Of a stretch of 64,000 bases of DNA, positions 1-12,838 are shown in pieces. The DNA lies in the NCBI GenBank assembly GCA_026874595.1, contig CM049307.1, positions 24,591,079-24,655,078 of the forward strand, written 5' to 3'. How positions within the stretch are numbered: position 1 is the stretch's first letter; every line of letters begins with the position of its first letter. The notes beneath the pieces are model-generated. The model saw nothing but the letters and a program-made list of their open reading frames with translations, was not told the DNA's origin and did no database searches. Both the position numbers and the translations under genes were made by a program. This DNA is from Sipunculus nudus. Taxonomy: Eukaryota; Annelida; Sipuncula; Golfingiida; Sipunculidae.

Positions 1-3000
1 CACACAGTAACAACAATACAATGGGCCCTTTATGGCCACATATCAGGTCAATATCATCCAGCTTTTTACTTAACTGATCAGTATCTAGTTAAATTACAAG
101 TTATTCTACTGGAAAGACACAAAGTTCTGTATATTCAAACAGATGAGACTAAGAAATACTGTAACTTAAAAGAGGACATACTAATAACAGAACAATATTA
201 TATAAATAAAAGACTTTTTAAGAGAATGTCAAGCAGAGTACCACTTACCACACATAACTCCTAATGATATACTAAACAAAGCCATGTAGCCGAAATAAAA
301 TGTTGTCTGGAACAATCCATACATTCTGAAAAACAAGATAAGTCATGTTTTAAATGAAATCAATGGTATCCAGCTGTTCAGTTAAAAAAATCTTATTTAC
401 AACAAGTGAAAAATAAAGGTTAAACATCTGGTGAAAGGAGCTGCACTAGTTTAAGTTTAGTAGTTAAATATCAGCAAGCTAAAAAGTGGCTTGCTGTTAA
501 CTGGATTTAAAAGTTAAAATATCATTTGAAAATGAAATTTTAAAAAATATGTATACCATCAGAAAGAATACTATATTAGGTTTTAAATAATGTATACTTG
601 ATGGGTCTAATATGGATTTAACGCAAGTTTTTGACTGACTTTGGAAATATTGGTTTTTCCAAATGCTACCTTAAATGGCTTTCTGAGTCTTGTGAATGCA
701 CGTATACCTCTGTAAATTTAAGCTTGATTAAATGTATCTTTAATCAGGAGCAGAAAAAATGAACTTGATAAGATTTCCCCCCGCTACAATATATTGTGTG
801 CTTTGACTAGGAGAATATGGGCATTTATACAATGCTCAGTAAAATTAACAGTGATGCTACCAAAAGACTGATAGCCTAAAACATCCCCATGACATAAAAT
901 CATAATACAGAACTAAAACATAATACTAATTCTTATAATTATTTCAAATGATATTCTGGACTAAATGTGTTCAGATGTATTCATGATAATAGTACTTACT
1001 TTGTTTTGAAGAAGAAGTAGTAGAAAGAATACAGATACACATAAGCTGCTGTGGAGCCTGCTGCCAAGAAGCTGGTCCACTGCCTGTAAACAAAACAACA
1101 ATGTACAGGTATTAAACAAAACAAAGTACAGGTAGTAATAACAATTCAAGATTACCACATTTGATGTTCCAGTACAGTACAGTTTATCAGTATCAGTTTA
1201 CCAGTAAATCAAACAAGAAAACTGAAGACTTCATTTAACTGAATATTATTTACAATGTCTATCTTTGATTTAAAGGTAACATAAAATATGTAATCATTTA
1301 TATTATAAATCTTCAGCTTTTGCATTCTTTGAGCATGGATAACATAAACATTATCCAATGTGGCTAAATTAATAATTAACATTGTTCTGAGTCAATAAGG
1401 TGCATTATACACAGAGGTTTCATTTTTAGGTTATTTCCCTTTTGCGAATATATCACAAATTTGAAACGCTTACAAACAAGAAGTCAACCTCAGTTTACAC
1501 TGTGTAACAGTACGTACCATCTGTAGTCCTCGGCGTTGAGCAGGAAATAGGTGCAGACAATGGTGACACACATGGTGACGATGGCCAGGATGATGAAGAC
1601 AAGGAGCATGAAGCCATACACATAGTAGATCTTGTAGGCCCAGAACGATGTGAAAATGAAGTACCTGTAAATGTAAACATACAGTAAACAGCTGTACACA
1701 CAGCAGATCTTGTAGGCCCAGAACAATGTAAAGATAAAGTACCTGTAAAAGTAAACATACAGTAAACAGTAGTACACGTAGTAGATCTTGTAAGCCCAGA
1801 ACTATGGGAAGGTGAAGTACCTGTAAATGTAAACATACAGTAAACAGCTGTACACGTAGAAGATCTTGTAGGACCAGAATGATGTGAAGATGAAGTAGCT
1901 GTAAAAGTAAACATACAGTAAACAGTAGTACACGTAGTAGATCTTGTAGGCCCAGAATGATGTGAAGATGAAGTACCTGTAAATGTAAACATACAGTAAA
2001 CAGCTGTACACACAGTAGATCTTGTAGGCCCAGAACAATGTAAAGATAAAGTACCTGTAAAAGTAAACATACAGTAAACAGTAGTACACATAGTAGATCT
2101 TGTAGGCCCAGAATGATGTGAAGATGAAGTACCTGTAAATGTAAACATACAGTAAACAGCTATACTAGTAGATCTTGTAGGCCCAGAATGATGTGAAGAT
2201 GAAGTCCCTGTAAAAGTAAACATACAGTAAACAGCTGTACACGTAGTAGATCTTGTAGGCCCAGACAGATGTAAAAGTAAGCATACAGTACACACTGAAC
2301 TGGTGACCAGCCCACAAAACACCAACAATCCAAATATAATTAATATTAGATGTCTACCAAACATACCCTCTACCAGGACTATTTTTTTTTTTATAAAGGC
2401 TTCCTTGCATTCAATGAAAGCATTTCATGATTTGGATAGATTTTCAAACTGCATTATATTTTAAAGACAAATACATCTCTATCATACACAAAAGAAACCA
2501 ACAAACATAAAAATTAATAACACTCATTTAACTTCAGTTAATTAATCTTTTTTAATTTTTATCTTCAGAAAAAGCCCAAAAATAATCATATATACCCTGC
2601 TATCATCAAAAAGTCTAACTGAACAGCACTAGAGCTAAATGGTTGAGAACATTTTAGCAGACATAAGCTAGGGTGATTCTGTTTTACAATAACTTGCTCT
2701 GGAAAATTTTTTGCCCCCCCCCCCCCCACCACACACACACACACACATCACTTACATTTCAATGAAGATAGAACCAAAGGGTAGGATTCCTCCCAGGAGA
2801 ATGATGATGCCCGGCTCCATAAACCTAAAATGTTATGTTAATAACATCACAAAACATATCCAGATGTAATAATATTAATACAATCATAAAACAAAGATGT
2901 ATTCTTACAAAAACCCACAATGTTAATACCATCATGAAACATATCAAGATGTTATAAATAGTAGAACTGCTCTGGGATCTCCAACAGAATAAACACATTT

Positions 3001-6000
3001 ATGGGCTGATCCAGGGTTGGTTATCTTCTCTTATTGGCAGACATTACCTCTTGTGCTGTATTTTTAAGGCTAACCACCCTCTCATTCCACCCCCCCCCCC
3101 CTGAAGTTGTGGACCTTTAACAGTTAGTTCACTTTTGAGAATCCCTGAACTTCCCCTCACATGATATATTTTAACAATAGATTTTGATCACTGTGACATG
3201 ATTCAGTACAGTTATATGTAGTTATTCAAGATGGTTTCAGCTGATCACAACTCAAAACTTCATTGAGGTTTCTCATATGAAACAAAAAAAGTGAGGATTC
3301 AACATAATAATATCCAGAATACAAACCATTTTTTCTCAGGTATGGGTCTGGGCACTGCATTGATGCGGCAGGGGTAGTTTGGCTGGCCTGCCAAGTTGCG
3401 TCCAAGGACAGTTCCCACCAAGGTCAAGGGGAGGATCACAAACAGACAAATACATGCCACAGCGATCTACAAAATATATGGAATTAGCTAGACCTATATC
3501 AACATACTATTTCAGATGGTGTACATGCTGCTTGTTTATCAGATTTACTATGAACAAAGTTCTACATATATATTTTCAAGCTTTTCATGAATCATGACAG
3601 GACATTTGGCCTCCCCCGGCAGCATAAAGGTGAACTGCCCTAAAATTGGGCCACTAGATCTTGGGAACAACCATATTTCTTGCAAAAAATTGAAAATAAA
3701 ATCCAAACTGTCCCATTTAAAAGGACGATTGTTTCTTCTTGTGTTCTTTGTTGATTCAAACAAATTTCAAGCCGGTAGATGTTCAGCAAATCAGGCATTT
3801 CCTGTTCTTCTATTCTCCTATGATTTACTTTTTGGAGTATTCATATATTCTATTCCACCTTGACTAATGTTACAGTCTGAATTACATTCTTAAAATTCTC
3901 CGCATTCTGGGGGACTATTTTTAATTCCCCATTTTTGAAGTCACACTGCTTAACAGTATCTACTTTGACTTTGACTGGTGTTACAGTCTGGAGTTAATAT
4001 ATGAACTTGCATTCTATAACCTCCCCTCTCCCCTAAAAAAATACTGTCCTTATTCTATTCCCCTATTTGGGGGGTATATATAAGAATTCCCCTCCACTGT
4101 TGTTACATTTAGTACATCCTTACCATGGTGCCAAATGGAATGGCTCTAGAAGCATGGTAGTAGATGGCGATGAAGTTGATAAAGAATGCTGTACCACAGA
4201 TGCAGGCGGGGAGCAGGAAGGCACTGAATACCATCTGCTTGATCCACATCTTCCCTGTGTAAACAACAGGTGTAAACAGGTAAACATGTGTAAACAGGTA
4301 AACAAAAGGTGTGCACTGGTGAACAACAGGTGTAAACAGTTATACAACCGGTGTAATCAGGTATACAGGTTTAAACAAGTATACAACAGGTGAATTCAGG
4401 TATACAGATGGTGTAATTAAGTATACAACAGGAGTACATAGGTATACAAGAGGTGCAAACAGGTAAAGCTATATAAGACCACATCTTAATCAGATGTGAA
4501 GAAGTAAACAAGTGTAAACAGGTAAACAACAGATGTTAACAAATATACAACAGATGTAAATATGAAAACAACAGATGTAAATATGAATACAACAGGTGTT
4601 TATAGGTGTACAACAAGTGTAACTGGGTATACAACAAGTGTTAAGTAGGTATACAAGAGATTAATACAGGTACACAAACAAGGGACCCATGGGTCATGGC
4701 GCTCAGCTGTTATATATGATAAAAAATATGATTTGGGAAAGAGGCACATGCTTGTTTTGTGTGGTAATAAATATAAGCTTTATTATGAGTTGTTGGTGTT
4801 TAGCTTATGTATGATTTTGATAGTATCTTTGGAGACAGGGAAGAGGATTGATTTCATTTATTTTATTAACAAATGGAGTGCTATTGTCACACAGATTTTG
4901 ACTTGGCCATATAACTTTTAAGCAGCAAATATAATAAAAGAAATTTAATAAATATTGTGCCAATATAATTTTTATTAAAAAAAAATAATAGAGAAAATCA
5001 TATGATTTTTTAAAATAAAATATAACTGAAATGATTATTGAAATAATATTATAGAATATACTCATGAATGCAAATAATGAATACATTTTGAAAGTATCTG
5101 CACTAGTATTCAAATACTTTCATTTTTACCTGAATCCCATTCTTATGCAATAAAATTTTTTAATGCAGTACATATTCATATTCGTATTCAAATAAATTTG
5201 CAAAGCATTCTTACCATGTCTAGTATTTATTCAGTTTTAGCCAAACAATGATGTTGAGAATCCAGAATATACAAAATTCACAAATTTAAATAATGATCAT
5301 AAGTACCTGGTTTTATGGCTTTTATTTATATTAAAAAAAATAAATGTAATATGTTCACTTTAGACTACTTTCACATCAATCTACACGCTAGACACAGTAG
5401 GAATCTAGATTAATATTATCAACTGCATCTTTGTCTATCATTAATTTCCTTCATATGATCCCTAATGATAAGTAATGAATAATATGATTTATTTTTTTAT
5501 CATTAAAATTTCACAGAAAAATACCATAGGTGACTGCATGGTGTTATTTGGAATAACATTGACATTGACATTCTATCCATCCATACAAGATTCTTACATC
5601 ATCAGTAACTGCAAGTTAATTTTCTGTTACTCATCAACTAACAAATTTCTTTTCTATTAATTTTTCTTTAATTTGTTATAAACAAGGGACCCATGGGTCA
5701 CGGCGCTCAGCTGATCGTGATTGGACTATAAATGTTTCTCCACTGTGATACTATATCGAGTCAATAAAGCTTATGAATATCATGGACATGTTGGGCTATT
5801 ATAAAGGAATGTAATGTAATATGTGAGTAAATGATAAATGAAATTACCTGACTGATGGATTAATAGAGTCAAATATAGTGGTTTATTTTTTATTTTTTTA
5901 GGAGGGGTTGAAAATTGTGATATATTTGAGCAAATACGAATGCAATGACAGCAGTAATAAGCAGTAGTAGAATGATGATAAGGCTATTTGTTGAAGGATC

Positions 6001-9000
6001 TAAAGTGTATGGTAGTCTGCAAGCTTTCAATCTGACAGATATGATGTTATGATAAACTATGCTGATGAAGTGATTTATGAATTTGTGACTGTATGACACA
6101 ATATCTCTTTAGTCTTGACAAGGTACATTATTGTGATGCCCACTATGTCTACATATTACACAATATTGACATAATTTCTGGCATGTACATAGGTACCTAT
6201 GGACGAATAGTTATACAAAATATTAAAGTATGAATATATCTGATTCATCTTGTTCTTGCTTACTGAGGCTGACTTTGGGATGGGGTTGGAGAAGGGAAAA
6301 GTGAGGGCAGCATGAAGGTGGATGTATAAATATTCTATTGTAATGTTTTTCATTTATATAAGAATATGAAAGCTAAGAGGAAAGGGTCCCTCCTACTTGG
6401 TTATAGTAAAGTTCTAAATATATGATTGCAAACTAATACTCTGACAAGACTGTCATGAAGAAAAACAGTAAATGTTTTGAGATACTGTGATGCATATGAA
6501 AATTTACAGATGGACAGGCAAGTGGACAGAATGGACTAATACCTTTATTTCACTTTCAAGGGAATAATGCATTTAAGTTTATATATAATCCTATTTTTTT
6601 AAGCATATCCACTTTTTCCATTAAGAAGTTTTTATCTGAATCATTTTTTTATTTACAGGTTTTATAAATTTTTAATAAAAAACCTGAAAATATAAGTTAA
6701 AAAATTAGAATTGTTGCAAAGTTGCAATCATCATATATCCAGAGTGTAGCTCATATTGGGTCATATTATGCATACACATTTATTTTATTATTTTTAAATC
6801 ATAAATGTTTAAACTGAATTTAAAAGAAAATAAAGCCACAACATGGCATCTACAAGAATATTCCTTGAATCACTATTAAAAAGTTTTGCACATTGGAGTT
6901 TTCAGTACATGCTTAATTTTATTCACCAAAATAAAATAAAAGATTCAGTAAATTTGATAAAATAAAACATATTTTCAAATAAAGTATACACACTGTTGGT
7001 TGAATGAGGGACAAACAATATCATTGTGCTAATTACTATCCCAGTTTTAATTTATTACTGGAATTAATAGTCAATTTCACACCTGGTGAAGTTTTACTCC
7101 TCTGAAGTAAGGAATTACTTATCTCATGAACATCCACACTTTCATAGCAATACACCACTTTGTGGACACAATTAAATGTACACTTTAATCAATGTAACCC
7201 TGGTGGTACAATACAAAATCTAAAATGTAGCATAGCCTAGAATAAGAATGAATCAAATACAGAAAATAATAACATTCATCTAGTTTATGCACCATCTGGG
7301 GGGGGGGGGGGGGGGGGGAGTGCAGGGCAGAGGGGAAGCCTGCTGGTAGTGGCCAAGCTGACCCAAGGCAAACTGCCTGGTGTGGGTTACATAATGCAAG
7401 TGAAGGCTGTACTACTAGGTGGGCTAGATGTAAACAACACTTGACATGGTGTATGAAAACATGAATAAAAGCTATTCTTTCCAATCAATTTCTTTGAAAT
7501 TTCTGATTTTAAAAGATTAACCGGTTGCTGTTTGGGACGCCCCCTGGACGCCTGTCACAAAACTTATACGCTGTATTCATAAGCCACGATAACGCACGAT
7601 GGACTCACCGTCCTAATGCAATTTTCCCTGCTAATTATTTGCGTTAAATATCTATGCCACGCCATTGAACACATTTCCATATTGTTCAGGGACACCCCTA
7701 CCGTAAAGTTGATAATTTTTTATTTATTTACATGGGAATTTCTCGTGAATATTATTTAAATTCTAATTAGGACTCTGTTGGGAAGCCCATTGGTTGAAAT
7801 GAGTCGGCAAGTGACACAAGGTTCGCCAACAAGCGCAATGTTTCAAGTGACCGTGCCGGGTTGTTATGACAATGACTCATATAAAACTTCCACAAAAGAT
7901 TGGTATCTATCTAAATTATTATCATTTTGTACCTAAAATGTTAATATTTCTCATTCCTAAAGCCATTTTCTGTGTTTATGATGCCTGTTATGAAGGTCGA
8001 GGGATGTCACAAATTTTCAAGATGGCGGCCGTCGGACTTGCCGCTCGATAGACCTCGTGCTTTGACAAATCTCAGAATATGTTTTGAACAAAATAAATAT
8101 GAAAAGATGTTCAATAAAGTTTACTGACTGAAATTCGAGAATGTTTATTATATCTTAAGATAAAAAAAGACGTCTGACATCGTTTTGACACTGTTAACCA
8201 TCATGCAATTCCACGGGGATTCCCCGAAAAGAACTGTCAACGGGCAACAAATGGGAAATACACGCTTTACCGGGAGTACCAAAACGATCCAAGTTAACAT
8301 TACAAAGGTTGAAATACATATATAAATGTTAGATTTTACCATTCTGGTGGACTTCTGGCTACTTTCATAGGGTTTTATACATATTTGATGGATAAATGTG
8401 TCAGTTTACATTTTTTATCACCTTTCTTTGAAGTTCACCTGGTCTTAATTAGTTTTTCATACCTGAACAGGTAGGCAATTGCAATTTACCCTTATTTAAA
8501 CCAACATGATATATCATGTCAAATATACAAGTTTATTTTTTTTTATTAATTTCTTCGAACAAATTATATATTGTTTTGTCTAATTTATTTCAGAACTCCA
8601 AACTTATAAAAAATTAAATAACCTTAATCATATTTCATTAACCTGTTTTACCTAGATCTTCCATGACAATATACCAGGTACGGGGGGATGATAATTCCCT
8701 TATTGTTCCTAAATTATACAATGTCTTCACTGGGATATACTATAGATATTCATGTACAAATATGCTAAATCAATAAAGACAATATACTTGCCTGAATTTA
8801 CCTAATTTACCTGGTTCTACTAATAGATATATGTGAAATTTATGATTGGTTAAGTCATTAACCTCTTGCTTGGTATCTCTGTAAGATGTGTTAAAAATTT
8901 CATAAGGATCCACCAAAAATTGATCACATTATCAATCATAACATTAATGTACAGTGTGTCAAAATTGAAAGTGTGAGAAACCTAGAATTAATCTGAACAG

Positions 9001-12000
9001 TAAGGGGGGTGTTTTGTGACAACCAAATACAAACAGTAAAGGGTTAAATCCTAATGTGTATATGCTGTGAAAATTAAATCAACAGTGCCAAAGTTGGACA
9101 AAATTTAAGGTATTGATTTTTTTATTTATGCTAATAACTTGAAAAATTTGCAAAATTCAGATCTAATTTTGGGTAAACAATTGAATCTTGATTAAATAAA
9201 GTTATATTCCTGAAAAAAAGTCTCTAGGTTCAGCATTTCTCATGTTAGGTGAGTAAATATATTTCCTGATTTTTTAAAAAATTGCATTATGTTTTGGCCC
9301 ATAACTTCAAAATAATACCCAATACTGACCTAATTTTTGGTATGTTCATATAAAATGTATGAAAGAATGTGAATACTAAATATGATCAAAAACAGATCAG
9401 TGGTTTTGATATTAGGTAGCCTTGAAGTGTAACAATGGCTTCTTTTTATGGAAAACAGTTTTTTTTCCTTAATATCTCGAAGGAACGAAGTCCTAATGAC
9501 CCAATTTTTGGTATGGTAGGAGATTTTGGGGACATCTAAAATTATGCCAACAGCCTGGGGAGCATAGAGATGTGCACTGAATGACCTACAGTCATCAAAG
9601 TGGACTGCTTGACAATGTAAGGGAATACAACAAGAGCCTCCAAAAAAAATCAATAACTAGCCTAATTTTGCAGCTTTTATTTTCAAATTTCAGATTTTAA
9701 CAGATAAAATCCTTATGTGTACATGCTGTGAAAATTAAATCCACAGTACAGGAAAAAAACGTGCCGTGGCCAAAGTTGGGCAAAATTTAAGGTACCAATT
9801 TTATATTTTTGCCAATAGTTATAAAAATTTAACAGATTTTGATCTAATTTTTGGTATACAATTAAATTTTGATTAATTAAAGTTGTATTACTGGAAAAAA
9901 GTCCCTACCTTTAACACTTTTGGTCTTAAATGACCAATATCTTCCTGATTTTTTTACAAAGTCCATTATGTTTGGGCCCATAACTTTTTTAAATTATATA
10001 ATACTGAATTAATATCTGGCATGTACATAGGAACTATATAGAGGAATATTTATGGTAAATATGAAGAAAACCAGATGAGTGGTTTTGATATTAGGCAGTC
10101 CTGCAGTGTGAAATTAGATTTCTAATAAAACAAGGGACCTATGGGTCACGACGCTCAGCTGATCATGATTGAAGTATAAATGTATCACCATTGTGATACT
10201 ATATTTAGTCAACAAACCTTATGAATATCATGGACCTATTAGGCTATTATAAAGGAATATAATGTAATATGCGAGTAAATCATGTATGAAATTACCTGAC
10301 TGATGGATTAATATGGAGTAAATATAGTGGTTTATTTTTTATTTATTTGGGAGCTGTTGAAAATAGCAATATATTTGAGCAAATATGAATGCAATGACAG
10401 TACACTAAGCAGTGGTAGAATGATGATAAGGCTATTTGTTGAAGGATCTATAGTGTATAGAAGTCCGCAAGATTTCAATTTGACATATATAATGTTATTA
10501 TTAACTATGCTGAAGAGTGGATTTATGAATTGTGACTGTATGACATGATATCTCTTAGGTCTTGACAAGGTACATTATATTGATGCCCACCACATCTACA
10601 TATTACACAATACTGACATAATTTCTGGCATGTACATAGGCAACAAACAGTTATACAATATATAAAAATATGAATATATCTGATTCAACTTGTTCTTGTT
10701 TACTGAGGCTGACATTGGGATGGGGTTCGGAGAAGGAAACAGTGTGGGCAGCAAAGAGGATTCGATGTAGAGAGAAAAGGAGATAGAGAGAGAGGGAGGG
10801 AGCATTCAACAGTACTTAAACACCTGGAAGGTTAAAATCTAAAATATTATGAAATGTAGATAAAGTCTGAGAGAAAGAGGTAATCTAGGCTATGGTTGGT
10901 TGATATGATTGAAGAAATTGTTGCAAATAATATTTTAAGATCTGACCTTGCGCTTTCATTTGATACCTTTTTGACAGGCTGTTGACAGTTCAACATTTTA
11001 CACATTTGTCTAATGAGATCCAATTTTTTTAATTTAAACTTTAATTAAACTGTTTTTTCTATTTTATGATATGTATACAGTTGCTATAAAATCCCAACTC
11101 CACAGGCGGAAGGACTTGATGGAGGGGGGGGGGGTTACGATGGGAGTTACAATGCCTCTGTCTCTCTGTATATATTTACTTCAAATTATTAAATTTTATG
11201 CTATAGCAATAGCACTATTGTTGACAGTGCGAAGGAGCAAGGACTTAGTGGGTAGGGGGAAGGGGATGGTGGGAGTTACAATACCCTTGCATATACGTAC
11301 AGGATATGAAATTTAATTAATCAGAGCTTACAGGAAAAAAAAGTTTATTCATAATTATTAAATATTTAAAACAGGCAAGAAAGCTAGAGAAACAAAGCAA
11401 ATAATTTTAATTCCCATTCTTCTGAGCCAGGAAATTATGAACAATTTTTACATAAATTCCCTTTTTTATAACATCATTTTTTTCCAGGTTTGAAAATGTA
11501 ACTATACATTTAGAGTATAACATATATATGTGAATATTTCAGTTGATTCACATTTCTTAATTGCATCAACATATATATCTAGTAAATTAGGTTTATAGTA
11601 CCTGTCAACATAATGGGGTGGAGGGAGGAAGGGAGGCATAGGGGTGAGAGAGAGAGAGAAAGAGAGAGAGAAAAAAAGAGAGCTAGAAAGAGAGAAAGGG
11701 AAAGAGAGAGGAGAAAGGCTCTCTGGTAATTACTGCCTGACCCAGACATTCACAGAAGCAGTAGACAAGGAGTGAAGGTGTTATGTAACAGCCTGGAACA
11801 CTGTTAACCAATGACTTGATGTAAACATTCAAGACATGGTGCTATAAATATGGGTCACTGTGCTCAGCTGAAGTTGGCCTTGAAGGTAAAAATCTAAAAT
11901 AATAATGGAGATCAAGTCTAAGATGAAAAGGTAATATATGCCATGGCTGGTTGACATGATTGGTTTGTATTGATGAGTGAGAAATTGTTGCAAATAATAT

Positions 12001-12805
12001 TTTGTGACCAAACCATGCATTCTCTAATGTCAAAATTGAAGCATGTGAGCAGTTTGTGAACATAAGATGTATATTATTACCATGATCATTGGCTGGCTTT
12101 TTGATAGTTTGTTGACAGTTCAGTAGTTTACACATTTGCTCAATTGGATCTATTTTACATAATATATATTATTAAATATATGTATTTTTATTTTATAAAA
12201 TGTATACAGTTGAAATATAACTGATGTCTCCAGTCCCCAGATGCAAGAACCTGGTGGTGGTGGTTGGGGGGGGGGGGGGGGCTGGAATGATGGGAGTTAC
12301 AACATCTCTGTATTAACATAGTGTATATACATATAGGATTTCCACTTAATTCAACAATACTTACAGGATTAAATAGTCCATTCACAATTACATAATATTT
12401 AAAAAAGGACAGACAGACTGTTAGACAAACAAAGCTGATAATATATTTTAATATTTTAAAGTTTTTCATCTGCAATATTACACATCTGAATACATAAGTT
12501 GCTTTCAAATTTCAGACTTTAATGGCTTAAATCCATACACATACAGCATATGAAAGTTATTTCAACAGTGCTTAAAGGAAAAATTTCATAATTAGTATAT
12601 ATATTTAATGATAATTGAGAGATGATGGACAGACAAGAGCTGATCACTTTATGTTCCATTCTCCTGGGGCAAGAATATGTTTCAATATTAGATCTTAATT
12701 TTTCTAATCCAATTATCTTTCAAATTGAAAAAATTGTACACATTTGCAATTTTAACTAATGTCCCAGTGCACAGGTGACGGTGAGGTGCTAAGGATCAAT
12801 GACAG

Positions 12806-12838
<33 letters not shown>

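Noticed and set aside
1495-2364. 289-codon open frame on the minus strand, the longest in the window
   Set aside because: It lies in the 78-bp array in a frame different from TM9SF3 exon 12, crosses true exon sequence out of frame, and is only 26-residue low-complexity repeats. The array explains it fully.
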